Numbered from the stretch's first letter, positions 47,691 through 57,840 are shown. The stretch: DNA of 64,000 nt from Candidatus Nitrotoga sp. BS (GCF_927797785.1 NZ_CAKMLL010000032.1:1-64000), one strand, 5' to 3'. Numbers and translations are program-made. Notes: generated from the letters alone by a model not told the origin.

Positions 47691-48617
47691 GTGCAGCCAG
47701 TTATATCAGTGGAAAATCTCACAAAGGCCTACGCCTCTGGCGTTAAGGCGCTCGAAGGCATTAATTTAGAGATTCAGCGTGGAGAAATTTTTGCCCTGCT
47801 GGGACCGAATGGAGCCGGTAAGACGACACTAATCAACGTTATTTGCGGGATAGTCAATCCGAGTCAAGGCAGGGTACTGGCCGACGGTCATGACATCGTT
47901 TCTGACTATCGCGCGGCCAGATCAAAAATTGGCTTGGTGCCGCAGGAACTGTCCACCGATGTCTTCGAAACAGTTTTGGCCACGGTGAAATTTAGTCGTG
48001 GACTGTTTGGTAAACCACCAGATCCGGCCTATGTCGAAAAAGTTCTGCGCAATCTGTCTTTGTGGGACAAGAAAAATGCGAAAATCAGGACCTTGTCGGG
48101 CGGCATGAAACGCCGGGTAATGATCGCCAAGGCTTTGTCTCATGAACCGCAGATTCTATTTCTCGATGAGCCTTCAGCTGGCGTTGATGTCGAACTGCGT
48201 CGTGACATGTGGCAGATGGTCCGGGACTTACGAATAAGTGGCGTGACCATTATTCTGACCACTCACTATATTGAGGAAGCCGAAGAAATGGCCGATCGCA
48301 TCGGGATAATAAGCAAAGGAAAAATTATTCTGGTAGAGGACAAAACCTTATTGATGAATAAACTGGGCAAAAAGCAGCTCAAGTTGTATCTGCAGTCTCC
48401 ACTGGCATACATTCCCGCAGAACTCGCCGGATATTCGCTTGAACTATCGGCGGACGGCAACGAGCTGATCTACCTCTTTGACACCCAAGGAGAGCAGACA
48501 GGAATCGCAGAACTCCTGCGACAACTTGCCAAATACGGGATCGACTTTAAGGATATTCAGTCCCGCCAAAGCTCATTAGAAGAAATTTTCATTAATTTGG
48601 TAAGCGAACGACCATGA
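47691..48617 (+). CDS. ABC transporter ATP-binding protein (ABC-2 exporter)
   Basis: 308 residues from a GTG start with AAGGAG nine bases upstream. Walker [10 protein letters not shown] (~39-47), signature LSGGMKRR (~138-145), Walker [13 protein letters not shown] (~158-169) and H-loop [14 protein letters not shown] (~192-205). The C-terminal ~80 residues are an extension typical of YadG/DrrA-type exporters. It overlaps the permease gene by four bases, so the two form a unit. Substrate unknown; drugs, polysaccharides or lipids are possible. Confidence 0.93.
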   Translation: MQPVISVENLTKAYASGVKALEGINLEIQRGEIFALLGPNGAGKTTLINVICGIVNPSQGRVLADGHDIVSDYRAARSKIGLVPQELSTDVFETVLATVKFSRGLFGKPPDPAYVEKVLRNLSLWDKKNAKIRTLSGGMKRRVMIAKALSHEPQILFLDEPSAGVDVELRRDMWQMVRDLRISGVTIILTTHYIEEAEEMADRIGIISKGKIILVEDKTLLMNKLGKKQLKLYLQSPLAYIPAELAGYSLELSADGNELIYLFDTQGEQTGIAELLRQLAKYGIDFKDIQSRQSSLEEIFINLVSERP

Positions 48618-49375
48618 ATATGTATGCTATTCGCGCGATTTATTGTTTCGAGTTGGCGCGCACTTGGCGAACGCTGATGCAAAGCATTGCATCGCCAGTC
48701 ATTTCGACCTCGCTTTATTTCGTGGTGTTTGGTTCAGCGATCGGTTCGCGCATGACCGAAATCGACGGTATCAGCTATGGTGCTTTTATTGTACCTGGCT
48801 TGATCATGCTAGCCCTGCTGACGGAAAGTATTTCCAATGCCTCTTTCGGTATATACATGCCGAAATTCTCAGGTACCATCTACGAGATACTCTCCGCTCC
48901 TATTTCTTACGTGGAGATCGTCATTGGCTATGTGGGCGCTGCGGCCACCAAGTCCATCGTCCTGGGCTTACTCATTCTTGCTACGGCGCGGCTTTTCGTT
49001 CCGTTCCAGATCGTGCATCCATTGTGGATGATTGTCTTCTTGGTACTGACCGCCGTTACCTTCAGCCTCTTCGGTTTCATAGTTGGTGTTTGGGCTGACG
49101 GGTTCGAGAAGTTACAAATCATACCCATGATGATCATCACACCGTTGGCGTTTCTGGGCGGAAGTTTTTATTCGATCAGCATGTTGCCACCTCTGTGGCA
49201 ACAAATCACACTGTTCAATCCGCTGGTCTACCTGATTAGTAGTTTCCGATGGAGTTTTTATGGCGTCTCCGACGTCAACGTGGCCGTCAGCGTTGGAATG
49301 ACGTTGTTTTTTCTTGTTCTGTGTCTAACAACCGTGTGGTGGATTTTCAAGACGGGATACCGACTTAAGAGCTGA
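48614..49375 (+). CDS. ABC-2 type transporter permease
   Basis: 253 residues with six hydrophobic helices, YadH-like. The ABC-2 signature appears as [20 protein letters not shown] with the following [20 protein letters not shown]. Paired with the ATPase at 47691-48617. It stands next to queD, which is on the other strand. Confidence 0.92.
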   Translation: MNMYAIRAIYCFELARTWRTLMQSIASPVISTSLYFVVFGSAIGSRMTEIDGISYGAFIVPGLIMLALLTESISNASFGIYMPKFSGTIYEILSAPISYVEIVIGYVGAAATKSIVLGLLILATARLFVPFQIVHPLWMIVFLVLTAVTFSLFGFIVGVWADGFEKLQIIPMMIITPLAFLGGSFYSISMLPPLWQQITLFNPLVYLISSFRWSFYGVSDVNVAVSVGMTLFFLVLCLTTVWWIFKTGYRLKS

Positions 49376-49421
49376 GGATGAACAATATGGTACAGATGCA
49401 GCAATTATTAACTCATCAAAC

Positions 49422-49871
49422 TCAGCTTGAGTTGCGCAGGCAGTCTGCCCAGTTATTCGGCGTTTCGTAAATGCGCACGCGTTCCAGTTGCAAGTTATTC
49501 CCATAGCTATGGCGATAGGCGCTGTCGAGCAGATTAAATGCGAGCATGGCGAGATTTTCTGCGGTGGGCGGCACTTCCAGAACTACAGTTTTGTGATTGG
49601 GCAGAGAGTTCAGGAAATCCAATACCGCTTTGTCACTGCGATACACCAGGAAAGCATGATCCCACGCATCCACCAATTGTTCCTTAGCGATGCGTTTCAC
49701 TTCAGTGTAGTCCATCACCATGCCTTGCTCGGATAAGCCATCGGTGGTGATGATCTCGCCGGACAATGTAATCTCAATGGCGTAGCGGTGGCCGTGTAAA
49801 TGTCGGCATTGGCTGGTGTGACTGGGGATGCGGTGACCCGCATCAAATTCTAGTCTTCTGGTTATTTGCAT
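49422..49871 (-). CDS. queD: 6-carboxytetrahydropterin synthase (QueD)
   Basis: 149 residues. Zinc ligands are His in FDAGHRI (~13) and HLHGH (~24-28), and the catalytic Cys is in SQCRHLHGH. The acidic/His relay is in WDHAFLVY (~70-77), and YETPNNWADC closes the pterin site. It converts dihydroneopterin triphosphate to 6-carboxytetrahydropterin, the first committed step of queuosine (and preQ0) synthesis; tgt at 6065 acts at the end of the same pathway. Confidence 0.94.
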   Translation of the reverse strand: MQITRRLEFDAGHRIPSHTSQCRHLHGHRYAIEITLSGEIITTDGLSEQGMVMDYTEVKRIAKEQLVDAWDHAFLVYRSDKAVLDFLNSLPNHKTVVLEVPPTAENLAMLAFNLLDSAYRHSYGNNLQLERVRIYETPNNWADCLRNSS

Positions 49872-50010
49872 GATAATTGCGTATTGTGTAGGTGCGCGGA
49901 TTATAACTTGAATGCAGTAATCGCATTCCGTTAGGCGCGCAACGCTCCTTGCTTTTCTCTTGCCTCTGCACGAGCCTATCCACCTAATTTAAGCATTTCT
50001 AAAAAAATAG

Positions 50011-50038
50011 TTGCATTTTATTTATTGTTGAGTATCAT
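50011..50038 (+). promoter_or_regulatory. Sigma-70-type promoter of bfd-bfr
   Basis: TTGCAT (50011-50016) and TATCAT (50033-50038) with a 16-base spacer. The -10 element lies inside the Fur-box-like sequence, as expected for iron-dependent repression. Confidence 0.55.
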
Positions 50039-50048
50039 TCTCATTATT
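50030..50048. promoter_or_regulatory. Fur box
   Basis: GAGTATCATTCTCATTATT reads, on the other strand, AATAATGAGAATGATACTC, very close to the Fur consensus GATAATGATAATCATTATC. It overlaps the -10 element of the bfd promoter. A second partial motif (GAGAATCATTC) lies just downstream. Confidence 0.75.
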
Positions 50049-50159
50049 GTTAGAGAATCATTCGTAGGAAAGTCTGACAGAACCCGTCGCTCAGCATCAA
50101 GAAGTAATAGTATTGCGGGACAAAAACAAGCTGAGCTGCATAAGATAAAGGCCAGAACT

Positions 50160-50384
50160 ATGTATATTTGTATTTGCAAGGGCATAACTGATTCCGCCAT
50201 CCGTGAAGCTGTCTGCCAAGGCGCATGCCGCATGCGGGATTTGAACACTTGTCTGGGTGTGAGTTCGCAGTGCGGTAAATGCGCTTGCCATGCCAGGCAG
50301 GTTATGAACGATGTTCTGGCAGATCTAAGACATGTTAAAATGATCCCGCATCAACCTAGCCATCTGGTTGGAGCCATAACCTAA
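50160..50384 (+). CDS. bfd: Bacterioferritin-associated ferredoxin
   Basis: 74 residues from the ATG at 50160 ([18 protein letters not shown]); a longer frame open to 50025 covers the promoter and Fur box. The four Cys that bind a 2Fe-2S cluster are CIC (4, 6) and CGKCAC (38, 41) in the BFD-fold arrangement. Bfd reduces bacterioferritin to release stored iron. The gene lies 10 bases upstream of bfr under a Fur box, so both are iron-regulated. Confidence 0.92.
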   Translation: MYICICKGITDSAIREAVCQGACRMRDLNTCLGVSSQCGKCACHARQVMNDVLADLRHVKMIPHQPSHLVGAIT

Positions 50385-50394
50385 GGAGACCAAC

Positions 50395-50859
50395 ATGAAA
50401 GGCAATAAAGAAATCATTCAGTTTCTCAATCGTCAACTGAAACACGAGCTGACTGCTGTTAACCAGTATTTTCTTCATGCACGCATGTACAAAAACTGGG
50501 GTTTCAATAGCTTGGGTAAGCACGAGTATGACGAATCAATCGAGGAAATGAAGCACGCGGATATGCTGATAGAGCGCGTTTTATTTCTGGAAGGTCTACC
50601 AAATTTGCAGGAACTCGGCAAGCTGATGATCGGCGAAAAAGCTGAGGAGTGCGTGGCCTGCGATCTCCAGCTAGAATCAGGCGCACGTGAAAATCTGGTC
50701 GCTGCGATAGCCGCTTGCGAAAGTGCTAACGATTATGTCTCTCGCGAAATTTTTAATAAAATTCTGGAAGACACAGAAGAGCACATTGATTGGCTTGAAA
50801 CCCAGTTGGAAGTGATGCAGAAAGTCGGCATTCAGAATTGGCTACAAAGCCAAATGTAA
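50395..50859 (+). CDS. bfr: Bacterioferritin
   Basis: 154 residues. Ferroxidase ligands are visible: Glu in [14 protein letters not shown] (~18), Glu and His in [13 protein letters not shown] (~51, 54), Glu in [12 protein letters not shown] (~94) and EEHIDWLE (~127-130). The haem-ligand Met is in KHADMLIE (~52). It stores iron as a 24-mer haem-bearing shell. It is preceded by bfd and followed by a strong terminator. AAGGAG precedes the ATG. Confidence 0.96.
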   Translation: MKGNKEIIQFLNRQLKHELTAVNQYFLHARMYKNWGFNSLGKHEYDESIEEMKHADMLIERVLFLEGLPNLQELGKLMIGEKAEECVACDLQLESGARENLVAAIAACESANDYVSREIFNKILEDTEEHIDWLETQLEVMQKVGIQNWLQSQM

Positions 50860-50872
50860 AGCGTTATTGCCG

Positions 50873-50902
50873 CTGCTGACAGCTTCTGTCAGCAGTTTTT
50901 TT
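50873..50902 (+). terminator. Rho-independent terminator of bfr
   Basis: CTGCTGACAG-CTT-CTGTCAGCAG, a perfect 10-bp stem with three-base loop, followed by seven T. It lies 14 bases after the bfr stop. Confidence 0.93.
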
Positions 50903-51054
50903 GTAAATCGGTTCACTGGGTAAACAATCTAAAGCAAACAAATTGGTTGTTTTTTCAATTTTATGCGCCCTGGATTAAAATACAAAAAACGCGGCATTTC
51001 TGCTGCATTCAGCTCATGCGCTGAATTGTCTTAAAGAATACATCTCCCGCAGTA

Positions 51055-52497
51055 TCAATACTTGACACGCACCCGGTAAGTCAACGAGGCCTTGCCGTCT
51101 CCGGGCACAGTCACTTTCCATTCGGCCATGCCGGATGTCGCTTTGGTGTGAGGTTGAGATTCGGATATCATCGTCCAGTCACCAGGCATAGGTTCTCTTA
51201 CCACTACTGTGATTGCCTCGCTCTTGGCATTCTTCAATACGATTTGGTAGGCACTTTCGAAGATACTACTCGAACGTCCCATTCCAGCCAATTTTTGAAA
51301 ATCCGTCTGCTTTTTGTCGGCTGTAATATCAAATGCATCTCCCAGTTTAAGGCGAATAGACTCATTTTTAGGTGTGTGATTAATTTGATCTTCACCTACG
51401 AATTGGGCATTGCTCTGAGCATCTTTTTTGTAAACCCGGATCACCCCCTTGGGCAGGGGAATTCCTAAGCCTTCGCCTTTGTTTTGAAATTCTACAAAGA
51501 CGCCAACTTTTAGTTTTTGGCCGATGTCGCCATACTGCCCAGAGTAATAGTAATTTGCGCCTGTCAACAAAAACTCTTTATGTATAGGTACGCTGGATGC
51601 AGACATCAGCGCCACCTGCTTGGTCTGCTTCTCCAATAAAGTCGTAGGGCGTTGCAGCGTATAGAGATGATATTCGAACAGTGATTCTTCTTTCATTTCC
51701 TCCGTATCTGCCATTTTTGACGCCATAGCTAACATGTTGCGCGAAATGGATTTCGGTTGACGCACCCGGTTCAGATCACCGGCAACCAGTTGCAGTTTGG
51801 CGTTCGGATATGCGGCCCCACTTTGATTGGTCAGTGTAGCCCAGCCATTGAGATCAAGGCGGTCATCGTGTTCATTTAATTCAGCTACATAATCGGCGCG
51901 CCATGATAGCCCAGCAGTCAAATAGGAAAGCTCAAGATTTTGTTCGCCTGCAACAGGGTTGATGAGTGAGACAACCAGAGTAGGTTTGTCGCGTAAATTT
52001 TCCGGAACACCAGAAAACACCAAGCGACCAGGAACACCGGTCTCTATACGGTCGGCGAATTTAAGTACGGTACCCCCATTAGTTGCAAGCACAGTGGCTG
52101 TTTCCCTGAGTTCCGTACCGGTGGCCGAGTTGGTCCGAATTACTGTCACTTCTTTGTTAAGATATTTTTCCAGCAGTGTCTGTGGCGTCAACAGATCAAA
52201 ATCGAAATTTTGCTCCTGCAAGTGGAATCCACCGGGATTAGTGAGATTGCGCAATAGCGCCGTCTCGGGTCGCATTTGAGCAGAGACTTCGCGCCAAGCC
52301 AGTTTATTAAAATCACGATCCAGTTTTACCCTGCGCGCATCTTTAATTAAAGCCAGATTGTCGTTGTAAATCGTGACAGCGACTTCCTTTTGGTCAGACA
52401 CCGTTGTGGTTTTCTCATCTCGAGGAGCCGCAACTCCATTTAGAGATATTAATAGGGTGCTCGCAAAAATTATGTTTGCAATGGATCTCCTGAACAT
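51055..52497 (-). CDS. Exported DUF4139 domain protein
   Basis: 480 residues with an N-terminal signal sequence (~1-24, ending GVAA). The bulk is a DUF4139-type beta-rich domain: VTIYNDNLALIKDARRV at the N-terminus, LSYLTAGLSWRADYVAELNE (~193-212), GWATLTNQSGAAYPNAKLQL and WKVTVPGDGKASLTYRVRV at the C-terminus. The family is widespread in proteobacteria and has no settled function. No neighbour gives a hint. It is probably a periplasmic or surface protein. Confidence 0.88.
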   Translation of the reverse strand: MFRRSIANIIFASTLLISLNGVAAPRDEKTTTVSDQKEVAVTIYNDNLALIKDARRVKLDRDFNKLAWREVSAQMRPETALLRNLTNPGGFHLQEQNFDFDLLTPQTLLEKYLNKEVTVIRTNSATGTELRETATVLATNGGTVLKFADRIETGVPGRLVFSGVPENLRDKPTLVVSLINPVAGEQNLELSYLTAGLSWRADYVAELNEHDDRLDLNGWATLTNQSGAAYPNAKLQLVAGDLNRVRQPKSISRNMLAMASKMADTEEMKEESLFEYHLYTLQRPTTLLEKQTKQVALMSASSVPIHKEFLLTGANYYYSGQYGDIGQKLKVGVFVEFQNKGEGLGIPLPKGVIRVYKKDAQSNAQFVGEDQINHTPKNESIRLKLGDAFDITADKKQTDFQKLAGMGRSSSIFESAYQIVLKNAKSEAITVVVREPMPGDWTMISESQPHTKATSGMAEWKVTVPGDGKASLTYRVRVKY

Positions 52498-52620
52498 TTC
52501 ATTTCCCCTTTATAGTCTGAAAGTTACAATTTCAGGTACGTCACCTTTTGGTAAGGCGAATTCAACCCTGAAGTGCAGTTTTTGTAAGTGAATTTAGGTG
52601 GTGAGGTACGCAACCGAAAG

Positions 52621-52989
52621 CTATAACAAAATGGCGGCAACCACTTTGCGGTCTTCTCCCATGAGTATGTTGTAAGTGCGGCAGGCGGCGGGGGTATCCA
52701 TACTTTCCACGCCGATGCCGACTGCAGTCAGTTGCTGGTATAGACGTGGATGCGGAAAGCACTGCTGCGCGCCGGTCCCAAGCAACAAAATTTCTGGCTT
52801 CATGGCTAAAAGATAGGCAAAGTGCGACTCGTTTAATGCATCGAAACCTTGCGGCTGCCAATCTCTGAAGACTTGTTCCGGCGTGACAATTATGGAATGC
52901 TCAAAGCGCTGGCCGTTGACCGTGACATAGCCAGCACCGTGTGCTGTAAAAACATTTTGGTTTGTGCGGGTGTTGAGATGCAGTTTCAC
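52621..52989 (-). CDS. Mth938-like (Xcc1710/DUF498) domain protein
   Basis: 122 residues, the standard small DUF498 protein. Motifs: AHGAGYVTVNGQRFEHSIIV (~16-35), ILLLGTGAQQCFPHPRL (~67-83) and VESMDTPAACRTYNILMGED (~94-113). The mitochondrial relative NDUFAF3 is a complex I assembly factor, but the bacterial role is not established. It is divergent from the aminotransferase gene. Confidence 0.9.
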   Translation of the reverse strand: MKLHLNTRTNQNVFTAHGAGYVTVNGQRFEHSIIVTPEQVFRDWQPQGFDALNESHFAYLLAMKPEILLLGTGAQQCFPHPRLYQQLTAVGIGVESMDTPAACRTYNILMGEDRKVVAAILL

Positions 52990-53180
52990 GCGAGTTCTCC
53001 ATTTGCTGACCTAGGCGCGCTCGGTTAGAATCACACCCTTTGTGGTCAATAATTTCAAGGGCCATAAGCGTATTTATAACGTTTTTCTTTCGTTCCAAAT
53101 TCTACCACCCAGCGGATTGGTGTCACAGTTATGAAGCAACAGATTGAGAGAGCTCATTGAAACAACCTGACAGCACAGAT

Positions 53181-54419
53181 ATGAAAATCGTGCCCCTAAT
53201 ATTAAAATCCACCAAACTTGCCAGCGTCTGCTATGACATTCGCGGCCCTGTGATGGCACGTGCCAAGCACATGGAAGAAGATGGTCATCGTATCATAAAG
53301 CTGAATATTGGCAATTTGGCGTCATTTGGCTTCGAAGCGCCAGAAGAAATCCAGCAGGACGTAATACATAACCTGCCCAACTCTTCCGGTTATTCTGATT
53401 CAAAAGGGCTATTTGCCGCGCGCAAAGCCATCATGCACTACGCTCAGCAAAAGAATATCGCCGGGGTCGGGCTGGAGGATATTTTTATTGGCAATGGCGC
53501 ATCCGAATTGATTGTGATGTCCATGCAGGGGCTACTTAATACGGGCGATGAAGTGCTGGTGCCAGCACCGGATTATCCGCTGTGGACGGCGGCAGTCACG
53601 CTGGCGGGAGGCACGCCGCGCCACTATTTATGCGACGAGCAGGCTGGCTGGTTACCGGACATGGCTGACATCAGCAGCAAAATTACACCCAACACGCGCG
53701 CCATCGTGCTGATCAACCCGAATAATCCTACTGGTGCGATATATCCGGATTCGTTGTTGCAAGAGATCATCGAAATCGCGCGTAAAAACAGACTTATTGT
53801 GTTCGCCGACGAGATTTATGACAAGGTGCTCTATGACGGTGTGAGCCATACCTCAATTGCTTCGCTGGCGGATGATGTATTGTTCGTCACGTTTAACGGC
53901 CTGTCTAAAAATTATCGTGCTTGCGGCTATCGTGCCGGCTGGATGATTGTGTCGGGCAAAAAAAAGCACGCGCAGGATTATATTGATGGCTTGGGTATTC
54001 TCGCTTCGATGCGGCTGTGTTCAAACGTGCCAGGGCAATTTGCCATCCAGACTGCGCTAGGGGGTTATCAGAGTATCAATGATTTAGTCGCACCTTCTGG
54101 GCGGCTATGCAAACAGCGTGACCTCGCATATCAATTGCTTACCGCTATTCCGGGTGTGTCATGTGTCAAGCCGAAAGCTGCGCTATATATGTTTCCGCGT
54201 CTGGATTCGAAGATGTACCCGATCAATGATGATCAGAAATTTATCCTTGAACTGCTGGAAACCGAGAAAGTTTTAGTGGTCCAGGGTACGGGCTTTAACT
54301 GGCCGGACTTCGACCATTTCCGCGTGGTATTTTTGCCTACTGCGGACGATTTAGTCGAAGCGATTGGCCGAATTGCACGTTTTTTGGAGTATTACCGTAA
54401 GCGGAATGGGAAGAAGTAA
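53181..54419 (+). CDS. AlaA-like class I/II aminotransferase
   Basis: 412 residues from the ATG at 53181; a TTG at 53157 is also open. The PLP lysine is in TFNGLSKNYRACGYRAGW (~243-260), with NPNNPTGAIYPD before it. It matches glutamate-pyruvate (AlaA/YfbQ) aminotransferases. The conserved NIGNPAPFGF motif reads NIGNLASFGF here, with two substitutions in the substrate-loop region. It precedes hom and thrC on the same strand, the common betaproteobacterial order. Confidence 0.91.
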   Translation: MKIVPLILKSTKLASVCYDIRGPVMARAKHMEEDGHRIIKLNIGNLASFGFEAPEEIQQDVIHNLPNSSGYSDSKGLFAARKAIMHYAQQKNIAGVGLEDIFIGNGASELIVMSMQGLLNTGDEVLVPAPDYPLWTAAVTLAGGTPRHYLCDEQAGWLPDMADISSKITPNTRAIVLINPNNPTGAIYPDSLLQEIIEIARKNRLIVFADEIYDKVLYDGVSHTSIASLADDVLFVTFNGLSKNYRACGYRAGWMIVSGKKKHAQDYIDGLGILASMRLCSNVPGQFAIQTALGGYQSINDLVAPSGRLCKQRDLAYQLLTAIPGVSCVKPKAALYMFPRLDSKMYPINDDQKFILELLETEKVLVVQGTGFNWPDFDHFRVVFLPTADDLVEAIGRIARFLEYYRKRNGKK

Positions 54420-54519
54420 TTAAATAAATCTAAATGTGCCTTTACTCTTCACAATCCCAAGTGTCAGGGGAAACGGAGAGAGGGTAAATATACGCATTGA
54501 ACTTTGGAGTTAAAAAATA

Positions 54520-55830
54520 ATGAAACCAATGAACGTAGGTCTATTGGGTCTGGGCACTGTAGGTGCGGGCACATTTACTGTGTTGTCACGCAATGCTGAA
54601 GAAATTTTTCGCCGTGCGGGCCGTCCCATACGCATTGTCGTGGTGGCGGAAAAGGATGTGGCGCGTGCCAATGAAATTACCCAAGGCGCCTGTCGTGTCG
54701 TTGACGATGCATTTTCTGTGGTGAGCGACGCGGAAGTGGATATCGTCATCGAGCTAATCGGTGGCTGCGGTGTGGCCAAGGAATTGGTGCTTAAGGCTAT
54801 TGCTAATGGCAAGCATGTGATCACAGCAAATAAGGCGTTACTGGCCATGCATGGCAACGAAATATTTGCTGAAGCGCAAAAACAGGGCGTGACGGTTGCA
54901 TTCGAAGCAGCCGTGGCAGGCGGTGTGCCGATTGTCAAAGCGGTGCGGGAGGGACTAAGCGCCAATCGTATTGAGTGGATTGCCGGAATTATTAACGGAA
55001 CTACCAACTTTATCCTATCCGAGATGCGCGATAAGGGGCTGAGTTTCGATACAGTGCTGAAAGAAGCACAGCGTCTGGGTTACGCCGAGGCCGATCCAAC
55101 CTTTGATATCGAAGGTGTGGATGCAGCGCACAAGATCACCATACTCTCTGCGATTGCGTTTGGTATTCCGGTGCAATTTGACAAAGTGTATATTGAGGGC
55201 ATTTCCCAGCTTAACGCAAAGGACATAAAGTATGCTGAGCAGCTTGGCTACCGCATCAAGTTGCTCGGTATTACCAAACGCACGACGGCAGGTGCTGAGT
55301 TACGCGTTCATCCTACCTTGATTCCCGCCAAACGACTGATCGCCAATGTAGAAGGTGCGATGAACGCAGTAGTAGTACAGGGCGACGCAGTCGGTGCTAC
55401 GCTATATTACGGCAAGGGCGCGGGTGCAGAACCAACGGCTAGTGCGGTGATAGCAGATCTGGTAGATGTGACGCGTATGCATACTGCCGACCCAGAACAT
55501 CGTGTGCCGCATTTGGCATTCCAGCCGGATCAATTGGTCGATTTGCCCATTCTGCCAATAGCTGAGGTGCTGACCTGCCACTACATGCGCCTGCGGGTAC
55601 AAGATGAACCTGGCGTGCTGGCCAATATCACGCGAGTGCTTGCTGATGAGCAGATTTCGATTGATGCCTTGATTCAAATAGAACCGGGTGAGGGTGAAGA
55701 CGAGGCGGACTTGATTCTGCTTACCCATTTGACACGCGAAAAACGCATCAATTTAGCTATTGTCAAACTTGAAAAATTGTCAGTGGTAGTAGGAAAAGTG
55801 ACGCGCATCCGTATGGAAACACTGGGTTAA
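54520..55830 (+). CDS. hom: Homoserine dehydrogenase
   Basis: 436 residues. The Rossmann motif GLLGLGTVGAGTF is at the N-terminus, the catalytic region has GIINGTTNFILSEM (~153-166) and GYAEADPTFDIEGVDAAHK (~187-205), and a C-terminal ACT domain (~350-430) starts DEPGVLANITRVLADEQISI, pointing to threonine feedback control. It reduces aspartate semialdehyde to homoserine. thrC follows 99 bases downstream. Confidence 0.97.
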   Translation: MKPMNVGLLGLGTVGAGTFTVLSRNAEEIFRRAGRPIRIVVVAEKDVARANEITQGACRVVDDAFSVVSDAEVDIVIELIGGCGVAKELVLKAIANGKHVITANKALLAMHGNEIFAEAQKQGVTVAFEAAVAGGVPIVKAVREGLSANRIEWIAGIINGTTNFILSEMRDKGLSFDTVLKEAQRLGYAEADPTFDIEGVDAAHKITILSAIAFGIPVQFDKVYIEGISQLNAKDIKYAEQLGYRIKLLGITKRTTAGAELRVHPTLIPAKRLIANVEGAMNAVVVQGDAVGATLYYGKGAGAEPTASAVIADLVDVTRMHTADPEHRVPHLAFQPDQLVDLPILPIAEVLTCHYMRLRVQDEPGVLANITRVLADEQISIDALIQIEPGEGEDEADLILLTHLTREKRINLAIVKLEKLSVVVGKVTRIRMETLG

Positions 55831-55929
55831 TAAGGCATTCCATCTTTACTGAGAGAAACTTGAAAAACTTACTCTCCTTTCTCTTTTCTGTAAAAGGGAT
55901 AGGACTTAAAAAACGAAGCGAGCATAGCA

Positions 55930-57363
55930 ATGAAATACATCTCCACACGGGGCAACTCACCCGCTAAAAATTTCACCGAAATCCTGATCGGTGGGCTTGC
56001 GCCCGATGGCGGCCTGTACCTGCCGGAAGAATATCCGCAAGTAACGCCAGCCGATCTGGATAGCTGGCGTAATCTGCCTTATGCTGATCTTGCTTATGCT
56101 GTGCTGTCCAAATTTGCAACGGATATTCCCGCCGCAGACCTTAAAGCGATCGTTAGCAAAACCTATACACCTGCCATTTATCACAACGCCCGCGCTGACT
56201 CTGACACTCAGCAAATTACCCCACTGCGTACGCTGGAGTCGGGAGTGCATATTTTAGAACTATCCAATGGCCCGACCTTGGCATTCAAGGATATGGCGAT
56301 GCAATTGCTGGGAAATCTGTTCGAGTACGTGCTGGATAAACAGCACGAAGAACTTAATATTCTAGGCGCCACTTCTGGTGACACCGGCTCGGCGGCGGAA
56401 TACGCCATGCGCGGCAAACGCGGCATTCGCGTGTTCATGTTGTCACCGCACGGCAAAATGTCCGCCTTCCAGCGTGCGCAGATGTATTCGCTGCAAGAGC
56501 CAAATATTTTCAACATTGCCATCCGTGGCGTGTTTGATGAGGCGCAGGACCTGGTCAAGGCCGTATCCAATGATCACGCCTTCAAGGCCAAATATAAAAT
56601 AGGCACGGTCAATTCAATCAACTGGGCGCGTGTGATGGCGCAGATCGTTTATTATTTCAAAGGCTACTTTGCCGCGACACAATCCAACGATGAAAAAGTT
56701 GCATTTTCGGTGCCATCCGGAAATTTCGGCAACATCTGCGCTGGTCACATTGCGCGCATGATGGGCTTGCCCATCGGGCAACTTATCCTTGCCACTAACG
56801 AAAACGATGTATTGGATGAGTTCTTTAGAACCGGCGTCTATCGCCCACGCGCGACGGATCACACCTATCACACCAGCAGCCCGTCGATGGATATTTCCAA
56901 GGCATCCAACTTCGAGCGCTTTATATTTGATCTGGTTGGGCGCGAGGCTGCCAAAGTGCGCGAATTCTGGAGCAGCATTGATGCAGGGGGCGCGTTCGAT
57001 ATCAAAGACACGCCCTATTGGCATGAGCTGTCAAAATTTTGTTTCGCTTCTGGCAAAAGTACGCACCTCGATCGCCTTAAAATTATCCGCGAATTGTGGG
57101 AAGACTACGATGTAATGGTCGATACCCATACCGCTGACGGGATCAAAGTCGGCTACGAGCAACGCCGTCCCAACTTGCCGCTGATCTGCCTGGAAACTGC
57201 GTTGCCAGCCAAGTTTGAAGACACTATCATCGAAGCGCTCGGACGTAACCCGGAACGGCCTGCCGGATTAGAGTGCATCGAGCAACTACCACAACGCGTT
57301 GAGGTGATGGACGCAGATTTAGAAAAGCTTAAGGCATACATCGCTGCCAACATTCCGAATTAG
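55930..57363 (+). CDS. thrC: Threonine synthase
   Basis: 477 residues, a fold-type II PLP enzyme of the long bacterial class. The N-terminal STRGNSPAKNFTEILIGGLA and the PLP lysine in NGPTLAFKDMAMQLL (~112-126) are diagnostic; GATSGDTGSAAEYA (~142-155) holds the phosphate. It converts O-phosphohomoserine to threonine. It completes the hom-thrC pair; thrB is not in the window. Confidence 0.97.
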   Translation: MKYISTRGNSPAKNFTEILIGGLAPDGGLYLPEEYPQVTPADLDSWRNLPYADLAYAVLSKFATDIPAADLKAIVSKTYTPAIYHNARADSDTQQITPLRTLESGVHILELSNGPTLAFKDMAMQLLGNLFEYVLDKQHEELNILGATSGDTGSAAEYAMRGKRGIRVFMLSPHGKMSAFQRAQMYSLQEPNIFNIAIRGVFDEAQDLVKAVSNDHAFKAKYKIGTVNSINWARVMAQIVYYFKGYFAATQSNDEKVAFSVPSGNFGNICAGHIARMMGLPIGQLILATNENDVLDEFFRTGVYRPRATDHTYHTSSPSMDISKASNFERFIFDLVGREAAKVREFWSSIDAGGAFDIKDTPYWHELSKFCFASGKSTHLDRLKIIRELWEDYDVMVDTHTADGIKVGYEQRRPNLPLICLETALPAKFEDTIIEALGRNPERPAGLECIEQLPQRVEVMDADLEKLKAYIAANIPN

Positions 57364-57518
57364 AGCTCAAAAATGTCTGGGGTTTTATTGTGAGGGCAGC
57401 GGCGGTGAGTTGACCCCCGTTGCCCGAATGACTGGATTCAAGATTAACGCACTATTTTAAAGTTTATAACAACCCTATTCCGCAGCGCGCTTTGAATCAC
57501 TTGACGCCGATCCTGTCA

Positions 57519-57600
57519 TTGAAAAAATGGTGCACAGAAAAACCAGATTTATTTGTTAAACGTGTTTACAAACAGGCGGGACTTGACACCCCCTTGGTTC
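57519..57600 (+). pseudogene. Second copy of the KPDLFVKRVYKQAGLDT coding relic
   Basis: The plus strand encodes TEKPDLFVKRVYKQAGLDT. It is homologous at DNA level to the minus-strand relic at 41190-41300. Only ~20 codons are conserved; no start or full gene remains. Confidence 0.5.
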
Positions 57601-57604
57601 CCGC

Positions 57605-57631
57605 AGCCCTGTAGCCCTGTAGCCCTGTAGC
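57605..57631. repeat. Short tandem repeat, AGCCCTGT x3
   Basis: Three exact 8-bp units followed by a partial AGC. Non-coding. Such a tract can expand or shrink by slippage. Confidence 0.8.
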
Positions 57632-57804
57632 AAGAATGCTAACAGCAGCATATACCGATAATACGCGTGGTTGTACTCCCACTAAACTGGAACAAGATGA
57701 GATTATAAAGGCAAGACAGGACGTGACTGAAACTGAATTTCATCAACACACCTGGGTAGTTGTCGCAATGTCGCAGATTTAATCAGTTTGCCATGATCGC
57801 TTGT

Positions 57805-57840
57805 GATGTTGAGCTTCGCAAGCTCAGCGCCAACCTACGG
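57805..57840. repeat. Diverged REP-like hairpin
   Basis: GATGTTGAGCTTCGCAAGC followed by TCAGCGCCAACCTACGG has a GAGCTTCGCAAGCTC core hairpin and ends like the REP family (CCAACCTACG). Confidence 0.5.
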
